From positions 1,488,001 through 1,552,000 of the forward strand of contig NZ_VFMX01000001.1 in the NCBI RefSeq assembly GCF_006715285.1: 64,000 bases of DNA, in the 5' to 3' direction. The position numbers were made by a program, and so were the translations under genes. Source of the stretch: Arthrobacter sp. SLBN-83 (GTDB lineage: Bacteria > Actinomycetota > Actinomycetes > Actinomycetales > Micrococcaceae). The notes beneath the pieces were generated by a model, which worked only from the letters and a program-made list of their open reading frames with translations, was not told where the DNA came from and did no database searches. Below, piece by piece: positions 51,844 through 60,360 of the stretch (position 1 is the stretch's first letter; every line of letters starts with the position of its first letter).

Positions 51844-53286
51844 TTACTTGGCCTTGGCCGACCCCTTCGGTACGAACAGGGTCTCCGCCTGCTCCAGGGA
51901 CATGCCGTTGGTCTCCGGCACCTTGAACATGACGAAGAAGAAGGACGCTGCCGCGAACAGGGCGTACATGGCGTACGTCAGCGGCAAGGACGCGGCTGCC
52001 ATGACGGGGAAGCTAAGGGTGATCACGAAGTTGGCCACCCACTGCGCCGCGGCGGCCAGGCCCAGGGCGCGGGCACGGATCCTGGACGGGAAGATCTCGC
52101 CCAGGAGAACCCATACCAGCGGGCCCCAGGAAGCGCCGAAGCTGATCACGAAGATGTTGGCGGCCACCAGGGCAACGGGACCCCAGGCGCCCGGCAGGGT
52201 GATGTCCTCGCCGCTGCCGGTTGCGGAGGAGAACGCCAGCGCCATGGCCCCCAGGGACACGGCCATGCCAACGGACCCGGTCAGGAGGATGGGGCGGCGG
52301 CCAACGCGGTCCACCAGGGCAATGGCCACCAGGGTGACCAGGATGTTGGTGACCGAGGTTGCCACCGAGATGGCCAGGGAGTCCTTCTCCTGGAAGCCGA
52401 CAGCCTTCCACAGGGTGGTGGAGTAGTAGAAGATCACGTTGATGCCCACGAACTGCTGCAGCACGGAGAGAATGATGCCCACCCAGACTACGGCCTGCAG
52501 GCCCAGGGTCTTGCCGCGCAGGGAGCCTTTCTGGCCGGCCAGCTTGTCCTCTTCGATGGCCTCCTGGATGTCGCGGATGTGCCGGTCGGTGTCCTCGGCC
52601 GGGGCAATGGAGGCGAACACCTTCCGGGCCTCGTCCTCCTTGCCCTTGAATACCAGGAACCGCGGGGACTCGGGCAGGGTGAAGGCAATCCAGCCGTAGA
52701 CGACGGCGGGCACCGCGGCGGCAAGGAACATCCAGCGCCACGCTTCAATGCCCAGCCAGAAGTTCTGGTCCGCACCGCCGGCGGTGGTGGCCAGGACCGC
52801 GTCCGAGAGCAGGGCGGCGAAGATGCCGGTGGTGATGGCCAGTTGCTGCAGCGAGGCAAGGCGGCCGCGGACCTTCCGGGGTGAAATCTCGGAGATGTAG
52901 GCGGGGGCGATGACCGAGGCCAGGCCGATGCCCAGCCCGCCCACCAGGCGCCAGAACACCAGGTCCCACACGCCGAAGGCGAAGCCGGTCCCCAGGGCGC
53001 TGACCAGGAAGAGGAGCGCGCCCAGCTTCATCGCGGGGATGCGGCCATGGCGGTCCGCCACCCTGCCGGCCAGGAAAGCGCCCGCCGCGCAGCCCAGCAG
53101 GGCGACGGCCACGGCGAAGCCGGTCACGGCCTCGGACAGCGCGAATTCTTCCTTCAGGGCGTCCACGGCACCGTTGACCACGGACGAGTCGAACCCGAAG
53201 AGGAATCCGCCCACCGCCCCCGCAAGCGCCAGCCAGATCACCCGCCGCGGTATCCTGGTATTGGTCTGCTCCTGTGCAGTGGGCAT
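51844..53286 (-). CDS. Sugar porter family MFS transporter
   Basis: A 480-residue H+/sugar symporter. GGFLFGFDSSVVNGA in helix 1, GRVADRHGR in the first loop, PESPRFL near residue 225, DRVGRRPIL in the second half and PETNGMSLEQ at the end are the sugar-porter signatures. It starts at 53286 where GGGAG is four bases upstream. The substrate is probably a hexose, pentose or inositol. It stands alone. Confidence 0.95.
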   Translation of the reverse strand: MPTAQEQTNTRIPRRVIWLALAGAVGGFLFGFDSSVVNGAVDALKEEFALSEAVTGFAVAVALLGCAAGAFLAGRVADRHGRIPAMKLGALLFLVSALGTGFAFGVWDLVFWRLVGGLGIGLASVIAPAYISEISPRKVRGRLASLQQLAITTGIFAALLSDAVLATTAGGADQNFWLGIEAWRWMFLAAAVPAVVYGWIAFTLPESPRFLVFKGKEDEARKVFASIAPAEDTDRHIRDIQEAIEEDKLAGQKGSLRGKTLGLQAVVWVGIILSVLQQFVGINVIFYYSTTLWKAVGFQEKDSLAISVATSVTNILVTLVAIALVDRVGRRPILLTGSVGMAVSLGAMALAFSSATGSGEDITLPGAWGPVALVAANIFVISFGASWGPLVWVLLGEIFPSRIRARALGLAAAAQWVANFVITLSFPVMAAASLPLTYAMYALFAAASFFFVMFKVPETNGMSLEQAETLFVPKGSAKAK

Positions 53287-53438
53287 GGTTCTCCCTGGGT
53301 TCTGGAATGGGTGGAAGCGGTGCGGACGTCGTCGGCTGCAGAACCGGTTACGTCGCCGGTGCGCTTCCGCAAGTGTTCCATGCCATGGCTCCTCGATCCA
53401 CTTGGGGGGGGGCTGCCCGGGCGCGGTGCTGCGCACCT

Positions 53439-53481
53439 TAAAAGAAGACGACGACGGCGGGCCGTGCCGCCGTCGTCGTCT
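53439..53481 (-). terminator. Intrinsic terminator of the DHA2 exporter
   Basis: On the minus strand a perfect 15-pair stem of AGACGACGACGGCGG (53467-53481) and its complement (53446-53460) is followed by TTCTTTT. It lies about 20 bases past the exporter stop. Confidence 0.85.
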
Positions 53482-53499
53482 GGTCTTTGCGCCGCCCCG

Positions 53500-55164
53500 C
53501 TAGTGTGCCGGGATCTGCATGTTGTCCTTGTCCTGCGCGGAGGGGTTCTGGTCTGTCAGTTTCTTCCGCGGCAGGGCGAAGCTGATGAGGAACGCCAGGC
53601 CGGTCAGCGCCGCGGCCGTCAGCATCACCGTGTCGATGGACGTGGCGAATCCTTCGGTGATGGGGCGGGTCAGCGTGCTGTTGGCGGTGTGCAGCCAGCT
53701 GGTGTCGTTGAGCGAGTCGTTGGAGGCGCCGTTCTTGAAGAAGTCGTACAGCTTGGCGTTTGCCGGATCGGAAGCGACGGCCGGGTCCTTGAGGACGGCC
53801 AGGTAGGCGGCGTCGCTGGCGGCGGCCTTCATTCCTTCGGCGATCCTGTCAGCGGCCAGGCTGAACAGCATGGAGATGAAGACGGCGGTTCCCACGGCGC
53901 CGCCCATGGAGCGGAAGAAGGCCGCGGAGGAAGTTCCGACGCCCATGTCCCGCGGCGGAACCGAGGTCTGCATGGCCAGGGTGAGCGGCTGCATGCAGAA
54001 GCCCAGGCCCACGCCGAAGAACACCGCAATGAGGCCGGGAACCCAGAGCTCGGTGTCAACTTTCAGGACGGAGCCCATCACCAGGGCGGCGGCGGTCAGG
54101 ATGCCGGTGCCCATGATGGGGAAGATCCGGAACGTGCCCGAGGCTGAGATGGTGCGGCCGGCCGTGATGGAGCCGAAGAGGATGCCGATGGTGAAAGTGA
54201 TCATCATCAGGCCGGCCTCGGTGGGGGTGAGGCCCTTGACCAGTTGCAGGTACATGGGGAGCATGGCGATGGCGCCGAACATGCCGATGCCGATGATGAA
54301 GTTCAGCAGCGAGGACAGCCCGAACGTGATGTTGTGGAAGAGCCGCAGCGGGATCAGGGCGTAGTCCCCCGCGCGCTTCTCGGCGAGCAGGAACCACGCG
54401 ATGCCCAGCACGCCCACTCCGTAGCAGACGAACGAATTGGTGGAAGTCCAGCCCCAGGAGCGGCCCTGTTCGGCCACCAGCAGGAGCGGGACGATGGCCA
54501 CGGTGATGGCAGCGGCGCCCCAGTAGTCGATCTTCTGCTTGAGGTGCCTGGCCGGCAGGTGCAGGAACAGGAACACCACCACCAGGGCGGCCAGGCCGAT
54601 GGGCACGTTGATGAAGAAGACCCAGCGCCAGCCGTCGAAGCCAAGGATGTTGGCGGAGCCGGCAAAGGTGCCGCCCACCACGGGACCCAGGACCGAGGAG
54701 ATGCCGAAGACGGACATGAAGTAGCCCTGGTACTTGGCGCGGTCCTTGAGGGAGACGATGTCCCCGATGATGGTCAGCGCCAGGGCCAGCAGGCCGCCGG
54801 CACCCAGGCCCTGGATGCCGCGGGCAACGGCAAGCTCGGTCATCGAGTGCACGGACCCGGCGTAGATGGAGCCCGCCAGGAAGACGGCGATCGCGGTCAG
54901 GTACAGCGGGCGGCGGCCAAAGATGTCGCTTAGCTTGCCGTAGAGCGGGGTGCTGACGGTGGAGGTGATCAGGTACGCGGTAGTGGCCCATGCCTGCAGG
55001 GAGAGCCCGTCCAGGTCATTGGCAATGGTGTAAATCGACGTGGAGACGATGGTCTGGTCAAGCGATGCCAGGAACATGCCCAGCATCAGGCCCACCATTA
55101 CAGTGACGATCTGGCGTTGCGTCAGGGCTTCTCCGGCGGCGGGCGCGGCCGTGGATTTGGACAT
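53500..55164 (-). CDS. DHA2 family drug exporter (14-helix MFS)
   Basis: A 554-residue transporter of the EmrB/QacA type. LASLDQTIVSTSIYTIANDL is the characteristic helix 1 with LDxTIV, SDIFGRRP the first loop, and GLGAGGLLALALTIIGDIV helix 4. A loop of about 60 residues near the C-terminus, before the last helix, is typical. GGAG precedes the ATG. A dyad upstream suggests regulation by a local repressor, but no regulator is adjacent. Confidence 0.94.
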   Translation of the reverse strand: MSKSTAAPAAGEALTQRQIVTVMVGLMLGMFLASLDQTIVSTSIYTIANDLDGLSLQAWATTAYLITSTVSTPLYGKLSDIFGRRPLYLTAIAVFLAGSIYAGSVHSMTELAVARGIQGLGAGGLLALALTIIGDIVSLKDRAKYQGYFMSVFGISSVLGPVVGGTFAGSANILGFDGWRWVFFINVPIGLAALVVVFLFLHLPARHLKQKIDYWGAAAITVAIVPLLLVAEQGRSWGWTSTNSFVCYGVGVLGIAWFLLAEKRAGDYALIPLRLFHNITFGLSSLLNFIIGIGMFGAIAMLPMYLQLVKGLTPTEAGLMMITFTIGILFGSITAGRTISASGTFRIFPIMGTGILTAAALVMGSVLKVDTELWVPGLIAVFFGVGLGFCMQPLTLAMQTSVPPRDMGVGTSSAAFFRSMGGAVGTAVFISMLFSLAADRIAEGMKAAASDAAYLAVLKDPAVASDPANAKLYDFFKNGASNDSLNDTSWLHTANSTLTRPITEGFATSIDTVMLTAAALTGLAFLISFALPRKKLTDQNPSAQDKDNMQIPAH

Positions 55165-55199
55165 GGGTGCTCCAAGGGAAAGAAAAGGATATAAGCAGC

Positions 55200-55222
55200 G
55201 ATAGTTGCTTTCAGTAACTATC
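55200..55222. promoter_or_regulatory. Dyad upstream of the DHA2 exporter
   Basis: GATAGTT-N9-AACTATC lies 36-58 bases before the exporter start and 42 bases from the RraA stop. The second arm is preceded by AGT and the first followed by GCT, extending symmetry to TAGTTRC. A MarR or TetR type operator is likely. Confidence 0.5.
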
Positions 55223-55263
55223 TTACCTGCTCTTTCTATTCCCCGCCTTGGAGATTTTTCGCT

Positions 55264-55758
55264 TTACGCTTCGACGAGGATGCCGTCCGGATCGCACCAG
55301 ACGGTGGCTCCGGGACGGAAGGTCACGCCGTCGATCACTACGTCCACGTCCACCTCGCCGGCACCGGCCTTCAGGCTCTTCCGCGGGTTGCTGCCCAGCG
55401 CCTTGACGCCCAGGTCCAGCTGCCCGATCGCCACCCGGTCCCGGATGGCCCCATTGATGACGACGCCGGCCCAGCCGTTCGCCACCGCGCTTTCGGCGAT
55501 CATGTCCCCCATCAGCGCCGTGCCCAGCGAGCCGCCGCCGTCCACCACCAGCACGGCCCCGTTGCCCGGAGAGTTGAGCGTCGACTTCACCAGCGCATTG
55601 TCCTGGAAACAGCGGATGGTCCGGACCGGGCCGCTGAAGTGCGAACGGCCACCCAGCGACTGGAACTGCAGGGAGACGGACGCCAGTTCGTCGCCGCGCT
55701 GGTCGTAAAGGTCCGCCGTATTAACCGCAGAAGCTTCTGCCGGCGTGGGTGCGCTCAT
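55264..55758 (-). CDS. rraA: RraA family protein (RNase E regulator / HMG aldolase fold)
   Basis: A 164-residue protein. GWAGVVINGAIRDRVAIG contains the conserved RD of this fold, VVDGGGSLGTALMGDMIAE the other active-site loop, and VWCDPDGILV the end. In E. coli RraA inhibits RNase E; actinobacterial members may instead be 4-hydroxy-4-methyl-2-oxoglutarate or oxaloacetate aldolases, which use the same Arg-Asp motif. The start at 55758 has AGGAG upstream. It is divergent from an MFS carrier. Confidence 0.92.
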   Translation of the reverse strand: MSAPTPAEASAVNTADLYDQRGDELASVSLQFQSLGGRSHFSGPVRTIRCFQDNALVKSTLNSPGNGAVLVVDGGGSLGTALMGDMIAESAVANGWAGVVINGAIRDRVAIGQLDLGVKALGSNPRKSLKAGAGEVDVDVVIDGVTFRPGATVWCDPDGILVEA

Positions 55759-55846
55759 CTGGTTCTCCTCTATCCGTTGGGGCAGCTTGGGCACCACGAT
55801 AGTCTGATCGCACCGCCAACCGGCTGCACCAGGGGGAGCCAAGCCA

Positions 55847-57133
55847 ATGAGTCTGTCCAACACGCCTGTGCCGGCACATGGCACCTCCGCAGGCGAAAGC
55901 ACGACGGCGGCGCTCGCCGAGCCGGTGCACAAGGTCACCGCCCGCTGGGTCACCGGCCTGGTGCTGGTGAACGTGGGCATCAATGCGGCCTTCTTCGGCC
56001 CTATCAACGTGTTCATCGGCCAGCAGGCAATCACCATCGACGCCCCCGGCAAGGAGGCCATCCTCTCGCTGGTCACGGCCTGCGGTGCGGCTGTCTCCCT
56101 GGTGGCAAATCCGCTTTTCGGCGCGCTCTCGGACCGGACCACGTCCCGCTTCGGCCGCCGGTCCCCGTGGGTGCTGGCCGGAGCGGTGCTGGCCACCGCC
56201 GCGCTGGTGGCCATGTCCTTCTCCGGCGCCGTGGCGCTGATGGTGCTGTTCTGGTGCCTGGTGCAGCTCGGCGCAAACGCCGCCTACGCTGCCATTACCG
56301 CCGCTGTGCCGGACCGGGTGCCGGTGGTCCAGCGCGGGGGAGTGGGCGGCCTTGCCGCTATGGGCCAAACGCTCGGAATCCTCACCGGGGCCGTCTTCGG
56401 TGCGGGGGTGTCGGGCAACTTCATGGTGGGCTACTGGCTGTGCGCCGGGGCGCTGCTGCTGTCCGTGCTGCCATACCTGTTCCATCGGAACGACCCCGCA
56501 CTGCCCAAGGACACCGCTGGGCCCTTCGGGCTTGGCGCGTTCCTCCGCGGCTTCTGGATCAGTCCCCGGCGCTACCCGGACTTCGCGTGGGCATGGCTGA
56601 CCCGTTTCCTGGTGAACGTCGGCAACCAGTTGACCATCGTCTACCTGCTCTTCTTCCTGCGGGACGTGATCGGCCACGAGGATCCGGCCGCCGGCGTGCT
56701 GGTCCTGACGGGGATCTATGCCGTGATGGTGATGATCACCGCAGTGCTGGCGGGACCGTGGAGCGACCGGATGGGGCGGCGAAAACCCTTCGTTATCGGT
56801 TCCTCCGCCACCATTGCCATGGCCGGTGCCATCATGGCGTTCTTCCCTGTGTGGCCGGGAGCCCTTGCCGGCGCCGCCGTGCTGGGCATCGGTTTCGGCG
56901 CGTACCTGGCCGTGGACTTCGCTTTGCTCACGCAGGTCCTGCCGTTCCCCGTCAGCCGCGGCAAGGACATGGGGGTGATCAACGTGGCCAATTCCCTGCC
57001 GCAGGTGGTCGCGCCGGCGCTGGCGCTGCTGGCCGTAACCTACGGGGGCGGCTACCGGACGCTGTTCCTCACAGCGGCCGTCATTGGGCTGCTGGGCGCC
57101 GTCTTCGTGGTGAAAATCAAGGGCGTCAACTGA
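55847..57133 (+). CDS. MFS transporter (GPH/sugar cation symporter-like)
   Basis: A 428-residue, 12-helix carrier. SDRTTSRFGRRSPWVLAG in the first loop is of the type seen in GPH and MFS_2-like porters, and SDRMGRRKPFVIG repeats it in the second half. AGGGGGAG precedes the ATG. It is followed 131 bases later by a TetR gene that may regulate it. Possible substrates are glycosides or other sugars; unproven. Confidence 0.9.
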   Translation: MSLSNTPVPAHGTSAGESTTAALAEPVHKVTARWVTGLVLVNVGINAAFFGPINVFIGQQAITIDAPGKEAILSLVTACGAAVSLVANPLFGALSDRTTSRFGRRSPWVLAGAVLATAALVAMSFSGAVALMVLFWCLVQLGANAAYAAITAAVPDRVPVVQRGGVGGLAAMGQTLGILTGAVFGAGVSGNFMVGYWLCAGALLLSVLPYLFHRNDPALPKDTAGPFGLGAFLRGFWISPRRYPDFAWAWLTRFLVNVGNQLTIVYLLFFLRDVIGHEDPAAGVLVLTGIYAVMVMITAVLAGPWSDRMGRRKPFVIGSSATIAMAGAIMAFFPVWPGALAGAAVLGIGFGAYLAVDFALLTQVLPFPVSRGKDMGVINVANSLPQVVAPALALLAVTYGGGYRTLFLTAAVIGLLGAVFVVKIKGVN

Positions 57134-57264
57134 CCCTGGGGGGACCGATAGTAAGGGTGGCTGACGAATTAGGGCACGGACCTGTGCCGTATAGTTGAAC
57201 CGGCTGCAGGGCGGTACGGAAGTGGGGGCGCTCCTGGCCGCAGTCGCTAAAACACAACCCCGGA

Positions 57265-57879
57265 ATGCTGATGCCCGAGACTTTTTCAGACCATCCGCCC
57301 ATGGCCGCCCGGCCTTCCGCTCCACGCCAGCGCCTCCGCTACGCACGGATCCTCGATACGGCTGCAGGGTTTGCCCGCACGGGACTGGATGCCGTGGAAC
57401 TAGCCCAGGTGGCAGAAAAAGCGGACGTGCCGCTGGGCACCCTGTACCGCTACTTTCCGTCGCCAACGCACCTGATGCTGGCGCTGTACCGGCAGCAGCT
57501 GGATGAGCTGCAGGCCGGGACCCGCAATTCCTCCCCGCGCTTCCGGGGGCGTGCGCTCTCCGGCCTGCTGATGGAGATCTTCCACATGCGCGTCATGCAG
57601 CCCGCGGTGGAGCAGTGCCTGAGCCGTGGCGTCTACCTTCCTGAAAAGGACACCACAGACCTCCTGTGCGAGATCGACGCGCTCAGTGAGAAGCTCGTCA
57701 CCGCTGCCTGCGGTGACGCCGTGGGGGCGAGGGTCCTCCTGCTGACCGTCACTGGTCTGGTCCAGTCCGTGCGGAACCGCCGGCTTTCCCTCTTTGAGGC
57801 CGAGGAAGACCTCAAGAAGGCCTGCGGCCGGCTCTCTCCTGAGGCGGACTCGAGGTTCACAGTGACGAAATCCGCGTAA
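57265..57879 (+). CDS. TetR family regulator
   Basis: A 204-residue TetR protein. The HTH is VELAQVAEKADVPLGTLYRY near residues 44-63, followed by FPSPTHLMLALYRQQLDEL, as in regulators of the KstR/FadR-like group with VPLGTLYRYF. Starts at 57265 and 57271 are both possible. No palindrome is obvious upstream. It may control the MFS carrier before it. Confidence 0.9.
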   Translation: MLMPETFSDHPPMAARPSAPRQRLRYARILDTAAGFARTGLDAVELAQVAEKADVPLGTLYRYFPSPTHLMLALYRQQLDELQAGTRNSSPRFRGRALSGLLMEIFHMRVMQPAVEQCLSRGVYLPEKDTTDLLCEIDALSEKLVTAACGDAVGARVLLLTVTGLVQSVRNRRLSLFEAEEDLKKACGRLSPEADSRFTVTKSA

Positions 57880-57918
57880 CTGGCCTAGACCAATACCCGC
57901 TTAAATACGCCATAATAG

Positions 57919-57934
57919 GGTGATCTGGATCACA
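57919..57934. promoter_or_regulatory. Crp/GlxR-like binding site
   Basis: GGTGATCTGGATCACA matches the cAMP-receptor consensus TGTGA-N6-TCACA except for the first base; the core GTGATC-TG-GATCAC is a perfect dyad. It lies 233 bases upstream of the malic enzyme gene, between it and the TetR gene. Confidence 0.55.
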
Positions 57935-58099
57935 ACGTTGCCCTGTTGACCGCATGATCCCGGGAAATGGCTGTTGTGAGCCGCCAAATGGTGGTTCCTC
58001 CGTTGCCTAGCATGGAGGCACAGGAGCGGCAGGGCGGAAACATCCCCGGCGTTCCCGCGGACCCGCCACCCCTGGGTTTCCTGTCGCACTACTTTCCCT

Positions 58100-58123
58100 G
58101 CTTGGGCCCGGCCGGGCCCAAGC
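58100..58123 (+). repeat. 24-base perfect palindrome in the malic enzyme leader
   Basis: Two 12-base arms, GCTTGGGCCCGG and CCGGGCCCAAGC, abut with no spacer, 43 bases upstream of the malic enzyme start. In RNA it would fold into a tight GC-rich hairpin; an operator or attenuating element is possible. Confidence 0.7.
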
Positions 58124-58166
58124 CCCACGTGCCGTGCGCCCACGGCGAGCACCAGGAGACAACGAC

Positions 58167-59366
58167 GTGTCCATTGACGCAATCACTGCCATTGACGATT
58201 CCGCAACCGCCCCGCTGACCGAGGACGAGATCTTCGAAGCCCACCGGGGCGGCAAGCTGTCCATCAGCACCACAGCCCCGCTGTCCAACAAGCGTGACCT
58301 GTCCATCGCCTACACCCCGGGTGTTGCCGAAGTCAGCCGCGCCATCCACGCCAAGCCGGAACTGGCCCGCACCCTGACCTGGGCCGAGCGCCTGGTGGTC
58401 GTGGTCAGCGACGGCACCGCCGTCCTGGGCCTTGGAAACATCGGCCCCAGCGCCTCGCTGCCCGTCATGGAGGGCAAGTCCGCCCTGTTCAAGACTTTCG
58501 GCGACCTGGACTCCATCCCGCTGGTCCTCAACACCACCGACGTCGACGAGATCGTGGAGACCCTGGTCCGCCTTCGCCCCAGCTTCGGGGCCGTCAACCT
58601 CGAGGACATCTCCGCCCCGCGCTGCTTCGAGCTGGAGGAAAAGCTGATCGAGGCCCTGGACTGCCCGGTCATGCACGACGACCAGCACGGAACCGCCGTC
58701 GTGGCCCTCGCCGCCCTGACCAACGCCGCCAAGGTCACCGGCCGCGGGCTGGAAGGGCTGAAGGTGGTGGTGTCCGGCGCAGGCGCGGCAGGCATCGCCG
58801 TCGCCGAAATCCTGCTCGCAGCCGGCATCAGCGACGTTGTCCTCTTGGACTCGCGCGGCGTCATCAACAGCAGCCGCCCGGACCTGGCAGCAGATTCCAC
58901 AAGCAAGAAGGCAGACATCGCCGGCCGCAGCAACCCCCGTGGCATCACCGGCGGCCCGGCCGAGGCACTGGCCGGAGCAGACGTCTTCATCGGCGTCTCC
59001 TCCTCCAAGCTGGACGAGGCACACCTGGCAACGATGAACCAGGACGCCATCGTGTTCGCGCTGTCCAACCCGGACCCGGAAGTCCTGCCGGAGGTGGCCG
59101 TGAAGTACGCCGCCGTCGTGGCCACCGGCCGCAGCGATTTTCCCAACCAGATCAACAACGTCCTGGCATTCCCCGGCATCTTCCGCGGAGCCCTGGATGC
59201 CGGCGCCCGCCGCATCACGCCTGCCATGAAGCTTGCTGCGGCGCGTGCCATCGCCGAGCTGGCGGCCGAGGACCTTTCGGCTGACTACATCGTGCCCAGC
59301 CCGCTGGACCCGCGCGTTGCCCCGGCCGTGACCGCCGCCGTCGCCGTGACGGTGGAAGCAGGGTAA
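58167..59366 (+). CDS. NAD(P)-dependent malic enzyme
   Basis: A 399-residue short-form malic enzyme that decarboxylates malate to pyruvate. AYTPGVAEVSRAI holds the catalytic Tyr, LEDISAPRCFELEEKL and CPVMHDDQHGTA the metal ligands, and SGAGAAGIAVAEIL the nucleotide site. The start is GTG at 58167 with AGGAG eight bases before it. It links the C4 pool to pyruvate and NADPH. A strong terminator follows. Confidence 0.96.
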   Translation: MSIDAITAIDDSATAPLTEDEIFEAHRGGKLSISTTAPLSNKRDLSIAYTPGVAEVSRAIHAKPELARTLTWAERLVVVVSDGTAVLGLGNIGPSASLPVMEGKSALFKTFGDLDSIPLVLNTTDVDEIVETLVRLRPSFGAVNLEDISAPRCFELEEKLIEALDCPVMHDDQHGTAVVALAALTNAAKVTGRGLEGLKVVVSGAGAAGIAVAEILLAAGISDVVLLDSRGVINSSRPDLAADSTSKKADIAGRSNPRGITGGPAEALAGADVFIGVSSSKLDEAHLATMNQDAIVFALSNPDPEVLPEVAVKYAAVVATGRSDFPNQINNVLAFPGIFRGALDAGARRITPAMKLAAARAIAELAAEDLSADYIVPSPLDPRVAPAVTAAVAVTVEAG

Positions 59367-59384
59367 GGCTTCTTCCTGCAGAAA

Positions 59385-59433
59385 CCACTACGGCGGTGCC
59401 TCCTGCGCGAAAGGAGGCACCGCCGTCGTGGCT
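59385..59433 (+). terminator. Intrinsic terminator of the malic enzyme gene
   Basis: A 20-base arm at 59385-59404 pairs with 59412-59431 with a single mismatch; the right arm is followed by CTTAGG. It is 18 bases past the stop. Confidence 0.75.
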
Positions 59434-59472
59434 TAGGAAGCTCGGTGTTAAGCGGCCCCTAGACTGGGGACC

Positions 59473-59976
59473 ATGACCTCCGAGACCGTCGTGACCATCC
59501 TGTGCGGCCTGGCAATCCTGGTGGGGGTGGCGGGCACCATCATCCCCGTCCTGCCCGGAAGTGTCCTGATTGGCGTCAGCCTGCTGGCCTGGGCCATCTG
59601 GGGCGGCGCCGGGACAGCCGGTTGGGTGGTCTTCGCGGTGGCCATGATCTTCGTCGCCGCGGGGATGACTGCCGGGGCTGTCCTCACGGGGAGGAAGCTG
59701 AAGCAGCACGCCATTCCCAGCCGCAGCGTCGTGGTGGCCCTGGTGGCGGCCGTGGTGGGAATGTTCATCATCCCGGTCGTAGGGCTCTTCGTGGGCTTCG
59801 CCGCCGGCCTGCTGCTCAGCGAGTTCCTCCGGACCCGCAACTTCTCGACGGCGGCGAGGTCCAGCTGGGCGGCGCTCAAGGCCACTGGCCTTGGCATGCT
59901 CGCCGAATTCGGGCTCGCCTGCCTTGCAGCCAGCACCTGGGTTATCGGGGTGTGGATAGCCGCCGCCAACGGCTGA
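59473..59976 (+). CDS. DUF456 domain membrane protein
   Basis: A 167-residue protein with about five hydrophobic segments. GVAGTIIPVLPGSVLIGVSL near residue 18 and FIIPVVGLFVGFAAG around residue 98 are the duplicated Pro/Gly motifs of DUF456. Function unknown. Its stop is two bases from the convergent small gene's stop. Confidence 0.88.
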   Translation: MTSETVVTILCGLAILVGVAGTIIPVLPGSVLIGVSLLAWAIWGGAGTAGWVVFAVAMIFVAAGMTAGAVLTGRKLKQHAIPSRSVVVALVAAVVGMFIIPVVGLFVGFAAGLLLSEFLRTRNFSTAARSSWAALKATGLGMLAEFGLACLAASTWVIGVWIAAANG

Positions 59977-59978
59977 GC

Positions 59979-60209
59979 CTACAGTCCCAGTCCGCCGAGC
60001 TTGTCGCCCAGGCCGCCCGGAAGCTTGTCCCCCAAGCCGCCGGGAAGCTTCGACAGCAGGTCGGCCGGATTGATGCCCAGCTTGGACAGCAGGCCCGCAT
60101 GCTGCTCGGTGTCCACCTGGTCCGGCAGCTCGGACTCCGCCTGCGAGGCCTTGTCCTGGTCTCCCTGGGACCGCAGGAGTTCGAGGATCTGGTTTTTGTC
60201 GATCTGCAT
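59979..60209 (-). CDS. Small acidic protein with KLPGGLGD repeats
   Basis: A 76-residue protein I do not recognise. The N-terminal half is acidic and helical (KNQILELLRSQGDQDKASQA); the second half is a tandem repeat with KLPGGLGD twice and a shorter KLGGLGL, preceded by SKLGINPADLLS. AAGGAG lies at a good distance upstream of the ATG, supporting translation. Two 24-base DNA repeats encode the repeat units. Function unknown. Confidence 0.72.
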   Translation of the reverse strand: MQIDKNQILELLRSQGDQDKASQAESELPDQVDTEQHAGLLSKLGINPADLLSKLPGGLGDKLPGGLGDKLGGLGL

Positions 60210-60360
60210 GGAGTTCTCCTTACTGGATGATTACTAAGGGTGCTTACTACCTTTCCTGAAAATACTGCGTGGGACAAGGCCCCGTCACTAAGCAAGGTCC
60301 ACTGTGTCCGGGCTTCGGGGGCCGCGCCAGCCGAAAGCTTCCCGCGGCTAGCATGGAAGG

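Noticed and set aside
53403..53412. G-run of nine as a slippage or quadruplex element
   Set aside because: A single run in the leader of the sugar porter without the other G-tracts required; may be only a sequencing-sensitive homopolymer.
57967..58218. Small rightward gene in the malic enzyme leader (83 codons)
   Set aside because: Pro-rich, unlike a folded protein, overlaps the malic enzyme start in another frame and contains the 24-base palindrome.
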